A stretch of 64,000 bases of DNA from Galeopsis tetrahit (taxonomy: Eukaryota > Streptophyta > Magnoliopsida > Lamiales > Lamiaceae), in the NCBI GenBank assembly GCA_963675135.1, contig OY776124.1, forward strand, positions 6,741,001 to 6,805,000, in the 5' to 3' direction. Below are positions 38,366 through 49,601 of the stretch, in pieces; positions within the stretch are counted from its first letter, which is position 1, and the number at the start of each line of letters is the position of its first letter. The position numbers were made by a program, and so were the translations under genes. The notes under the pieces are model-generated. The model was given only the letters and a program-made list of their open reading frames with translations, made no database searches and was not told the DNA's origin.

Positions 38366-40577
38366 TCAATTCCCATCTTGATCAGAACTCTTTAAGTAGA
38401 GACTTTCGCCTCCCCCATCTCGTCCTTCGCCTGCACTTGCCATATCGTGCTTGCTCCCTCCTCCGCTACCCATTCCCCTCTGCATGAAATCCGGAAACCC
38501 CCCACCAGAATGGGGCTCGCCTTGCAGCATTAGCCCCCCACTGCTGCTTCCGCCGGAGCTCATCCCCAGTTGGCTGTGCATGCCTTGTTGAAGAGACGGG
38601 TACGCCTGCGCACCGTACAACATTGACGATCGGGCGGCCATGAGTGACTGAGACGTCATCTGCTGAGCTTGTTGGTGCTGCTGTTGCTGCTGCTGCATGT
38701 AGTGTCCACCCGACTGCAACATCGAACCACTTGCATACTGCAAAGAAACCACATTTCTTTTTACTCTTGAGTATCACAAAAACAGACACAAGTATCACGT
38801 CTCGTATTAATATTTTTGAAGGAAAAATATACCTGAGAATGCATGGTAGGTGGTTGAGGTTGTGAATCAGCAATGGCAGCAAGGTACATCAAGTTTCTTT
38901 GTAGCCGAGCTTGATTCCTGCATGTATATAACACATGAAAATAAGAAAAACGATGTCTTTAATTCGTTCGAGGAGCCAAAAGAGATTACAAGAATGAAAG
39001 ATTGGCATAGCAAATACCTAATGGGGTCATACTGTAATTCTAATCAGCTCATTCAAAGCAAAATAATTAAGTACTATATAGTAACATAAATGATTCACAT
39101 GCTAAACTAAAAATTAATTTGTGTGAAGAAGTACTCTACATCAATCAATTCATTTAATGTAAGAGTTAAACTCGACTTTGCACTATAGTTAGCTCCGCAC
39201 CAATCAAGAATATGCCCAAGGCATTCCAAGAATTCTTCAACCCTCTTTTCTAGATTCATCGATATTGAATCATCAATCGAACGCACTTCGATTCTCTTTT
39301 TAACATGTTTGTATTCAATTAAATGATAAAACAACACAAATGTATGGGCATCGATTGCAATCTAGTTGTGTTTCTTCAAGAATCAAACAAACGAATGAGC
39401 AATAAAAAAGTATAAAACCTCACAACATGCCATCAATTTGGAGTAAAGAAAAGAGTTACACTTACTCAGCACACTCACTCAGCTTCCCCGAGTTTTGGCT
39501 CTCCACAATCTTCAAAATGAGTGATTTGTTTTCATCCAGATACTGCACATAATACAAAATCAATACATTAAACTAAGACCCAATTTCTAATACTATCATG
39601 TCAACAACTTGTATACACATATTTTAAAATGTGCACAACAACATTAAGCTACAAAAAATCATCCCATAGTACAACAAAACAAGATAAATATAAACTTTAA
39701 GGGTGCAGATATTTGCTCAACACACCCAATTTACAGCTGTACATGATGCTAAATACATATAGGAGTATTAACTCCCATTGATCTATCTATATTCCAACAC
39801 TACGATTAAACAGCACATTTAAGTGATAGAAACGAGCCAATAAGCAACATAAGCTCCCTTCATCCAAAAACCCCTAAAGCCCATTTCTCCAAACATGTAT
39901 TTTAATATATTTGTGACAAAAAAAAAGGGGGGGCAGTGCGTCATCAAAAACGAAAATCAAGAAAAAAGGGGAATGGTTATATATTCAAGAAGAACCAAAT
40001 GACTAGTTACATCTTCCAAGAACTAATCTGGTAATACTAATATTTTAAACCCTAATAAATTACTGTAAAACCGAACATATGCTGCTGCTTTATATTGGAA
40101 TGCACACAGGATATAAACTAGTACTAGGGATCAAGATATTGTCATAAATAATTAGAGTATAATAATAATAATCTGGATGAGGCCAAAAAAGAAAGGCAAC
40201 CCTACACAGTTTAAACAGTGCAAGAATCTTAATTAAACAACTGGCAAATCAAATCAAGAAAAGATTTAATTAAAAATGAAGAAGTCACGAGAAAAAGGGC
40301 TTTTCCTTTTGCAAAGTTCATCAACAAGAAGGGGCAAAAAAGTCCAAAACTCAACAAACAAACTGTCCTTTCTGCACACCACTGCACCACCAACTCCAAA
40401 ACCCAAAACCCTTGTAACAAACACACAATAAAAAGCAAAAAAAATGAAAATGGATTAAATCTGAAGAAGAAGAAAAAGAGGGAATTGAACCTGTTGAATG
40501 TGATCAGTAGTGACGTTTCCGGGATAATAAGCAGCTGCCATGATGGGCTGCATCTGCATCAGGTGCTGCTGCTGCAT
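38366..40577 (-). CDS. GIF1: GRF-interacting factor 1 / ANGUSTIFOLIA3 coactivator, 4 exons, 206 aa
   Basis: Transcriptional coactivator that binds GROWTH-REGULATING FACTOR proteins and recruits chromatin remodelling to promote leaf cell proliferation; acts in the nucleus. Exons in gene order: 40577-40491, 39542-39466, 38917-38833, 38737-38366, in frame to 206 residues, the family length. The SNH/SSXT domain (about residues 20-75) has the family signature YLDENKSLILKIVESQN then LSECAENQARLQRNLMYLAA. Next come a Gln-rich run (about residues 97-107), a Met/Gly/Ser-rich tail and the conserved end SLYLKSSDQDGN. The start is the first ATG and gives the family start MQQQHLMQMQP. Intron 1 is long (948 bp). 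A TATA-like box lies about 175 bases upstream. The tail and its shared end favour GIF1 over GIF2/GIF3. Confidence 0.95.
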
Positions 40578-40750
40578 GCCTCACAATCTCTCTTCTTTTA
40601 TACACACTAAAACACACTAAAAAAAAACACACACACACTGAATTGAAATAAGTGTTGAGTGTGAAAGGTATGTGACAGGGAGAAAGGCCCCCTCTTGTTT
40701 TGGGTTTATCCTTTGGTCTCTCACAAGTAAGTAACTAAGAGTCGAACGTC

Positions 40751-40757
40751 ATATATA
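40751..40757 (-). promoter_or_regulatory. candidate TATA box of GIF1
   Basis: TATATAT on the minus strand about 175 bases upstream of the ATG at 40577, followed by a leader rich in CT/GT repeats on the coding strand. Inferred from position and motif only. Confidence 0.45.
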
Positions 40758-41117
40758 GGGGTGAACAGTGGGTGTATTTATTGGTGAGCTGAGAATGGCG
40801 GTACGTCAATAAAGGTAAACAAGAGAGAGAGAAAAAAAGGGGAGGGACCGAGGCAGGCATTATTGAATATTGAGTGAAGAGACGTTGGGGTTTGGTCTCC
40901 TGTCTATTAAAAACTTGGTCACGTGATCATGATACAGATTTCAAGAGAGAGAAAACAACCATTTTTACTTTCTTTCATTCAAATTTTTTTGTTCTAATCT
41001 TACCATTCTCCCTATTTTATTTTCTTCAATTTAGATTTTAGGGGGTGTTTGAAAAGAAAAAGAATATATATGTGATTTATTTTTTTGTGATGGTGAAAAA
41101 AAAATTAGTGTTTTGTA
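40758..41117. other. GIF1 upstream region
   Basis: Purine-rich sequence (GAGAGAGAGAAAAAAAGG near 40823) and AT-rich DNA. No gene; it likely holds GIF1 promoter elements, none of which I can name with confidence. Confidence 0.4.
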
Positions 41118-41345
41118 CCTCTGTTCTATATGAATTTGTACAATTTCCATATATAGATGTTAATTTGTACACTCCATAAAAAGAAATATTGTCATAAAAC
41201 TCACCCTCAATCTACTATTTACTTTACTTTATTCATAAAAATTTATAAAATTACCTCTCAAAACATCACTCATTACACTTTTCTTACACATTTATTAAAA
41301 TGTGTGTCATCCAAGGGTGCAATTTCCTCTGGGACATGGAGGGAG
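41118..41345. mobile_element. Stowaway MITE (228 bp)
   Basis: Left end CCTCTGTTCTATATG, right end GGGACATGGAGGGAG, flanked by TA. Same family as 54966-55248 in opposite orientation (shares TTACTTTACTTTATTCATAA and its reverse complement). Confidence 0.75.
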
Positions 41346-41800
41346 TACATTTTTATAATTTTTATTTGAATTGAACATGAATTTAAAAAAAAAATTGATT
41401 CTAAATGTTAAATGTGAAATTTTGAAAGTGAAGTTAGAATAGAAATAAAGTGGGAAAATTTTAGTTTTAGTCCTATAAGTTTGATACATTCTAAAATAAA
41501 TGTTCCAACTTTACCAAATACGTTTTTTACCTTTCAATTTAATCATTTTTTACTACATCAATTTTAATCATTTATCTTTGTAATGAATTAAAGCTGCGAT
41601 TTCGGTGGAATGTGGTGACTTGGTACCACATTTATTTAAAAAATGCCATGTCATCTTTCCAAAAACTAACATTTCACCTAAAAGATTGAGAATACAACTT
41701 CCATTTTTGCGAAAAAAAAAATCAAGTTCATCTTATCCACCAAAACAATTAAAGTACCTAAAATATACGACAAAAAGACAAAAGTACATAAAATATTTAA

Positions 41801-41983
41801 TGAGTTCACCCAAAAATCATTTTTTTACTACGGTTATCTACACCCGTTCATTTTATGAGTTCACCCCCAAATAATTTTTTTTATCACAGTTATGTGCACC
41901 GTCTCATTTTATGAGTTCACCCCTAAATTATTAATTTTTACCACGTTTATCTACACCCCTTATTTTATGAGTTCACCCCAAAA
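41801..41983. repeat. 56-bp tandem repeat, ~3.3 copies
   Basis: Units start TGAGTTCACCC at 41801, 41856, 41912 and 41968, each followed by an A/T run, a CACAGTTAT-like segment and CACC...TTTTA. The period is 55-56 bases. No element could be tied to it. Confidence 0.85.
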
Positions 41984-43355
41984 TATTTTTAAAAAAATGA
42001 TTACATTTAAAAGACTATATTATCCTTTTATTAATTTACACAAAATATAATAAAATCAACCTTAATTTGTATATTTACAATCTGTAGTCGAGTCATTACC
42101 GAGTTACCGTCGATTTACCATCAAGTCACCCATATTTTTAGAAAAAAATCGTAAAACGTAATTTAAAAAAAAAAAACTACCGAATTAGGCACAAATCTTG
42201 ATTTTTTTTCTTTCTAAGTTTTCTTCTCCTTCCTCTTTTTCTCCCATTTCCAGCTTTTATTCCAAACTTTTAATTTCTTCGTTTTTTTCCTTTTACTTTT
42301 TTTTTCATTTTCCATTTTTTCATGTGTATTTTTTTAAATTTTAATACAAAATAATATTATAGGTATGATTTTATTATAGTCGGTAATACAATAAGTAATA
42401 ACGAGTAATACCATTAACAATAATTAGTACGAATAAACACTTATCTTATTCAAAGTGAGATGGTCTCATGGCGATACTGTTCATAAATTAGTAGAAATAT
42501 AACACTTATTTTTTCCAAAGTGTTAAAACGTCATTCTCAAACTATGTTTTGAAAAGCAGAATTTTGGTGAAATCAGAATAAAAAAACATTACGAACATTG
42601 ACCTAAAGTCCGATTTGTATAATGTAACTAGATTGATTGTTATCAGACTTGAAAATTACATTATTGAGGACACATTTTTATTTTGGAAGGAATGTTGGTA
42701 GTAAAGTTTTTATTCTGAGAATAATATTGAGTGTTTCGATGACACGACTTCCATAAAGTTTCGAATAAGATAATTTCTTATTCTATTGTCTTTTGCAATG
42801 ACGATAAATAAAAGTTAAAGGTCGGTCTCTTTTCATGCTAGGTGTGTAGTGTGTACCTTCTGAAACATGTTCATGTATAGACAATTATATGTTGCGGCCT
42901 CAAGAGTTAAGAGTGGATTAAAAAATATTTACCTAGATTCAAATGAATAACAAATTTACAAATTTATACTATGGAGTACATGTTTCAAATATTTTTTTAA
43001 TTCACAAATTAAACTTAAAATATATTATAAATTTATTTGAATTCCTTACGGGCACTAACGGTCCTACGTTGCCCATTGTGACATTGTCCCTCCTTTACGT
43101 CAAAGAAAGAAGAAATTGTGATCGAGAGCAAATCGAGTAAGTGAAGACTTTTTGGGCCAACAATGTTAGCCCATTTAATTAAAAGTGGAGAATGTTTTGG
43201 GCTAGCATTTAATTAAAAGTGGGCAGCCCAATTGTTTTATCAAAGAAAAGAACAAAATTGACCAGCCCATTTCTTGAATTGTGCTTGAGCAATAACAAAT
43301 GTTAAAAAAAAAAATATAACAAAATGTTCTTTCAACAATTACAACTAAAAAATAC
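41984..43355. other. intergenic, nothing recognised
   Basis: AT-rich; homopolymer runs, no domain-bearing frame. Near 43160-43220 the segment TTTAATTAAAAGTGG occurs twice about 45 bases apart. Confidence 0.4.
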
Positions 43356-43600
43356 ATCAATTTTTCAAAATAATCTCATCTTCATGTTGAACCCCTAAAA
43401 TATTATAAAATATGCTGAAATTTTATCAAAATTATTCCACACCATTGATGTCTTTTGCCTTTTCTTTTTAATGACAAAATCATTGTCATTTTTATATTAT
43501 GTATTATTAGATGTAATTGTGTCATCATTCTCATGTTCAGAAGATATATCTGCAAAATATACATTAAAAATAAAATTAATAAATGTAGAATTTTACTAAA
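43356..43600 (-). mobile_element. internally deleted hAT relic (joined 3' end and 5' end of transposase gene)
   Basis: Bases about 43360-43430 match the 3' flank of the intact hAT transposase gene (AAAATAATCTCATCTTCATG; 58909 onward). They are followed directly by 43428-43600, which match its 5' coding end and leader (TGATGTCTTTTGCCTTTT and onward; 60891-61100). About 1.9 kb of transposase body, corresponding to 58990-60890, is absent. This is the structure of a Ds-like deletion derivative. The outer ends were not located. Confidence 0.75.
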
Positions 43601-45078
43601 TTCATAAGTAAAATCCATAAATTTCAAATAAATCTCATAAATCAATAACCATACAAATTTTATATGAATGACAATTGAGATTTGAAAATACTACGTTAAT
43701 GTGATTGTTCAGAAAAAACAGAGTATTAAATAAACACAGAAAAAAATCAAAAGTTCAATCAAAGAATGCTCAATATCACATAAAAAAACTAGTAATAGAT
43801 TATCAACAATTTGAAAATATTAGGCGTACTAATAATACTTATGATTCGTCTAAGAATGAACAATAAAAAATAAAAATATAAATCACATGTTTTTTTATGA
43901 ACGTGTTTGTGGGATTGGAATTGAATTTTGTAGATTTTCTCTCGATTTTACGGCTAAGTGTGTTTCTACTGGATTCTCTAGGAAGTTCTGTTTCTGAAGA
44001 AAAAATTCATGTATAGGCATAGTTGTCCCAGTTTTGTGATCTTGGATAATTTCTGCTGTCCAAGTCAATAGGCAATGAGGTTGAACAAAATCAATATAAT
44101 ATAAATGAAAAGATAAAATTAAACAGCGACTCCATTCTAATGTTTGTACACCTCAAAGACTATAATTGAACAGTAAAAAATAAATGTAAAAGGTAGTAGA
44201 AAATTTTAATGACAAATTAATATCTTGAATACTGAATTCGAAATAGAATTTGTATAAAAAATCCAACTAAATTAATAATTTAACCTAAAATTCAATTCAT
44301 TCAAATATCTATTTTAAACCCTAGATTTACCAAAACTAATTTGAGTAGAAAATATAGAATTGTTCATACCTCAAACTCTTCTTCAATGGAATTTTCGAAT
44401 ACCTAGATTTACCAAAACTAATTTGACTAAAAAATATAGAATTGTTCATACGAGCTCTTCTTCAATGGAATTTTCGAATAAAAGAAGAAAACAAGAGAAT
44501 CGTATGTGCCGCCTAAGTACTGAATTCGAAACAGAAATTTGTATAAAAAATTTAACTAAATTAATAATTTAACCTAGAATTCAAATAAAAAAAAGATAAT
44601 TTATTGTTTATTATGATTATCAATGATATGAGAATTAAAATAAAAATTATATATTATCAATTAATTTTTTTATTAATCATGTGAGGATAAATTTGTAATT
44701 TTATAATTATATATTTAAAATTATTAAATTTAATTTAAAAGTGTGATAAGGCGACAAAAAACGATAATAAGTGCAATGCAAGGCGATGAATTCTGCAACG
44801 CCAAATGCAACAGGTAGCAGGTCATCAAATATAAGCCATTAGATTTCAGATCTGATGGCTCGTCGCCTGGACTGTCCTTAGAAGGCCCCTATAAAAATAG
44901 ACCGAGAGTACTTAACAATGAAAGGTACGGGTGTTTGCAAAATTTATCTCTCTTTGTTTCCTCTTAGTTACTTATTTGTTGTTTGCATAAGTTTTAAAAA
45001 ATACTACGTATAATTTATTTTTTGACGGGATTTTAAAAAATATAATATTGAGTTAGATTAAGATAGGAAAGTGACAAT
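43601..45078. other. repeat-derived intergenic DNA
   Basis: May include the remaining flank of the deleted hAT copy. Contains the 82-bp duplication at 44321-44480 and an outer duplication: the run TTTGTATAAAAAAT plus about 50 bases at 44240-44300 recurs near 44536-44590. No gene seen. Confidence 0.45.
44321..44480. repeat. 82-bp tandem duplication
   Basis: CTAGATTTACCAAAACTAAT begins at 44321 and again at 44403. Both copies end with CTTCTTCAATGGAATTTTCG. A few substitutions and a short gap separate them. Confidence 0.85.
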
Positions 45079-45086
45079 GTAGACTT

Positions 45087-45776
45087 AGGGTTGGCAATGG
45101 GGCGGGTAAAAATCGGACCCGCATAAAATCGGTCCGTACGGGATGGATAAATACCCGGTCGAACGGATTTCGGGGCGGGTAAATACCCGGTCAACGAATA
45201 CCCGTCGGGTATGGGACGGGTAATGAGATTGCATATACCCGACCCGACCCGACCCGTATATATATATATATATATATAAATTTTTAATATATATATATAT
45301 AATATTAATTTATTAATTCTCCCCTCTCCATTGTAAGACATCTAACAATTTTAACTAATTAGGATTTAGTGATTTACTGTACTTTATTTATGCCGATGTA
45401 GGATGACTTCTAAAATTGCAACCGATTTACTCTATTTTCAAAAAAGAACTAGATCCTTAGATTATTTATTTATTTTGTGATTAGTTGTTTATGAGTTATA
45501 ACTTTATGTTATATTTAAAATTTTATATTTTATTTTATGTTGGAATTGATGTTTTATTGTAGTTTTAAGAGTTGATTTTAATGTGTTATTTTATTTAAAT
45601 AAATAAATTTAAAACAAAAGTGATGGCGGGGCGGGTCTACCCGCCGGGTTCACGGGGCAAAACGGGGCGAGTTTTGGCGGGTATTGAGGCGTGGCGGTAA
45701 CGGGTCTAAAAAAAAATTGGCGAGGAGGGTCCTGGGAAAGGCCAAACCCGTCCCATACCCGCCCCGTTGCCAACCA
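45087..45776. mobile_element. GC-ended hAT-type MITE (690 bp)
   Basis: Terminal inverted repeats AGGGTTGGCAATGGGGCGGGTA (20-base core) and, at the right end, the reverse complement of TGGTTGGCAACGGGGCGGGTA. Flanked by GTAGACTT (45079-45086) and GTAGACTA (45777-45784), an 8-bp duplication with one mismatch. Both subterminal regions repeat ACCCG/CGGGT words; the middle is AT-rich with a TA microsatellite (45257-45278). No transposase. Eight-base duplications place it in the hAT superfamily. Confidence 0.75.
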
Positions 45777-45784
45777 GTAGACTA

Positions 45785-47600
45785 GTAGAGAATAGAGAAA
45801 TGCAATATAGTGTTGACAAAAATGAAAATGAGTTAATAAAAGACATTTAAAATAGCAAAATGAATAACTTAACAAAAGAGAGAGTATAAAATATAATTCA
45901 TCTATCCTTAATCAGTTTCACACCTTTCTTTTTTGTTTGTTTCGCATTACTACATTAATTTTCTATTGTCTCTTTTGTTGAATAATGTAGTAACATATTA
46001 TGCAACGCTCTTACTTATCTACCTTTTTTACGTGATTCACATATAGTTTGTTCGATCGAACTTTAATTTGACAATTCTTTAATTCACATATTCTATTTTG
46101 ATTAACTTTTATAAGATCGGTAATATTCATGTCATAAATTTTTATGCCATAGAACATTTTCACCATATTTTAACAAATTACACACATAGTTTATTCTAAT
46201 TAGATAGTAATTATCAACTGACCTATTTGCAAGTCATTAGACATTCATCATCTTGATCTAGAAGACTAGAACGTAACAATACAATTGACTTATGTTGATC
46301 AAATTAGTTGTCATTAACACGTACTCCCTCCACTCTTTAATAGATGTGATATTTGTTATTCTGTATATTTTTCTTCAAAATCGACTATTATACCCTTATT
46401 CATATCCCACAAATCATTTTCATAATTATATTTTCCACAATTTAGGAATTTTGTCTTTGAGCCTCGTTTTAAAAATATCAAAGTGTCCATTGTGTTTTCT
46501 CGGTAGTTTCCTGAGGTAGACCATTCAATTACTTTACAAGAATTTGTGATTTTTTTTGTTTGTTTACAATCCATGGTTAAGGAGTTGTTAATTAAGACTC
46601 ATAACAACATCGTTTGCCCTAGTTCGTCCTAGTTAGATAAAAGTTAACTCCAAGTATAAACAAAAAAATCGCCAGAAAATCTAGGTTTCTTTGCTTTCAA
46701 CTCAATTGGTTCGTTAATTTTTTAATGAATGGTAATTCCATATCATATGATTTTAGTATATCAAAAGTGGGGCATGTAAATATGTGTATGGGAAATTAAA
46801 ATCATTAAAAAAAAGTAGAAGTAAAGTTTGGAACATTAAATTAAATTTAAACATAAAATTAATAAAGTACCATGTTGGCCATCTTCATTTCCTCTTGTCT
46901 GCTCATCAATATCCCCAGTTTGTCAGTCATCATCATTTCAAGAATATGACCACATTTAATCATCTTCACTTAACTAATTTATGATTTTAAATCTTATATT
47001 CTCATCATTATTAAATGTGATTATGACATTCCCTAATGAAAAGGCATCACAAAAATTGAAATATCTCATTCGCTATGTAATTCATGGTTGACGACGAGTT
47101 TGTTTAAATCTATATACATGGTAGGATCGATGTGAAGAATGGATGGATTCAATAAACATATTTATTTAATAGAAAAAGAGAAAAAAATTGAAATAAAAAA
47201 TTTTGCCTCTATTTTCGTGTAGTTTGCTTAAATTTTAAAATTATCAAAGTCCTTGTCTTTCTTGTCAATGAATATGGTGGTATAAATAGTTTGCAAAAAT
47301 CATGAAAAATCATAAATTCTGTCTATATCAAAATTAATTTGATTTCTGCAATTATCTCTACAATCTCGGCTATAGTTGTTATTAACAAAATTTTCAATAC
47401 AAAATTAACTACTTCATTATTATCATTAGTGAAGGGTATTATTAACCTAAATTTATAGCCTTATAAATTTAAGAAAACTTTTAATATTTAAAGTTCATTT
47501 TTCAATATTCTTTTGATTCTATATCATACAACAATACCACTATTAAGAGGTACATAATCAAATAAAAGTTGAGGTGTCTTGTCATATGTCTATAGCAAAC
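45785..47600. other. intergenic, one MITE relic
   Basis: AT-rich with no gene. A single Stowaway-type end (CTCCCTCCACTC) stands at 46323 without a clear partner. Short frames have no recognised domain. Confidence 0.45.
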
Positions 47601-47988
47601 ACTATCATCCGATCATACGTTTCGTGTTGGGGCTACAACACAATCATCTGATCATACCACTACCAACTCCACTTCAGCCTCAGCAGTATATTTGTGATGC
47701 TTTGCCGCAAGAGGTCGCTTTTGCAAATCAAGACTTATAGCCTACTAAGACCGTGTAAGACCAACCCGTGCATGAGCACGTCGATCCAACGCTGGGGCGC
47801 ACTTACCTTAATCTTACAACCACTGCTATATCGGTTGAGCCCCCCGTGGTTCATGAATTGACTCCTCGAACAAGCCAACATATTAAGAAATGCCCCAAAC
47901 ATTTCGATGCTTTCGAAACTGACTTACCACCCTCGGTTGACTACTCACAGTACGTCGTCAATTCAGTAACCTCGCAAATATATCCCCC

Positions 47989-48010
47989 CTCTCTCTCTCT
48001 CTCTCTCTCT
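47989..48010. repeat. (CT)11 microsatellite
   Basis: Uninterrupted CT dinucleotides in the decayed Copia frame, there read as alternating Ser-Leu. Confidence 0.95.
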
Positions 48011-49601
48011 TACTTTATTGCTTATGATAATTTTCCACCTTCATATAAGGTCTTCTTAGCGGTCATCACTTCACGTGATGAACCGAAATATTTATTACAA
48101 GTTGTTAAGGATCCGTTGTGGAGAGAGGTCATGCAAAAAGAAATTTGGGAATTGGAAGAGTACATAGTGGTTGGTTGTTCCCCACCCGGCAAGAAAATTA
48201 TGTGACTCCAAATGGATTTATAAGATTTAAGTACAAATTGAATGGTTAAGGAGTGATATAAAGCTCGTTTGGTGGCAAAAGGTTTCGCTCAAATCGAAGG
48301 TATTGACTTTCATGAGACATTTTTCTCCCGTTGCAAAACTCGTCACTGTCCATTGCATGTTAGCTGCAACAACAAAAAAAAAAATTGGAAGGTGCATCAG
48401 TTGAATGTGAACAATGCATTTTTGCTTAGGGATCTACATGAAGAAGTTTATAAACGTGTACCTCAAGGTTTTGCTAAGGATGGAGATATGCGTATTCGTT
48501 AGTTAAAAAAATCGCTTTATGGATTACACCAAGCTTCACGAAACTGGTATCACAAGTTTACCCAGGCCCTTGTAGCAATTGGTTTCCGCTAGTCTCGAGC
48601 GGACCACTCATTTTTTATTTTTTACTTTAAAGTACCACTTATGTTTTCACATTGATCTATGTTGATGATGTTTTGTTAGCTGGAATCAATGATGCCACAC
48701 AGATCGAGAATGTCAAGTGTTATTTGCATGAAAAATTCAGCAATAAGGTTTTGGGGTATTTGAAATACTTTCTCGGTATTAAGGTGGGATCTCCCAATGG
48801 TTTTGTACTTAGCCAACAAAAATATGCTCTCGATATACTACAAGAGTGGTTTTCAGGCTGTTCGCCCGAGCAGTTTTCCCATGGAGCAAAACTTGAAGTT
48901 AAATTCGGATGATGACACACCATTCGTTGATGCTAGCTTCACCATATCACAGGTTCGTTGGTCATCTGCTATATTTCACTGTTTTGAGACCGCATATGGT
49001 CTTTTGTATTAACCAGTTGAATTTGGCGACAATCTAACCTTAATGTCTCTTATCGAGTCTTACGATACTTGAAGTAGCCACTCGGCCAAGGCCTTGTGAT
49101 GCTAACTGGGCTGTTGCATCTTCACCCGACGGTCCAACTCGAGTTACTTTGTGTCTTTAAGTGGCTCACTTATTTTTTAGCAGACTAAGAAGCAATCGTT
49201 TATTTATCGTTCCTTGGCTGAAGCTAAGTATCACGCTATGGCTATCACAACTAGTGAGTTTTTTTTTTTTACGTTGGTTGTTAAGAGATTTTGGCATTGT
49301 TGCAAAAATTGACCTAGGGAGACGCGATTATTGCAAATCGGTGCAAAAAACCCGGCTTTGGGCTTGGGCAGGCAAGTTGCCACCTGAACCTCGATTAAAA
49401 AAAATCAGAAATGGCCGTTGAATTAGAAATGTCCGTCAAAATAGAAAGTCACTTGTGTGTGGTACCCTAATTCGTTTATTATGCTAAATTAGCAAATGAA
49501 AATGGAATGCAAATTATCGTTGTCGATTTGGTGTTGACTATCGAGTATGGCGCCATAATCGTCGTCCATGACGTGCCATGGCCATTGCGATTTTGTGACA
49601 T

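Noticed and set aside
38466..38882. Alternative 138-residue minus-strand frame over GIF1
   Set aside because: Different frame from the conserved GIF1 tail; it reads through an intron with stops around it.
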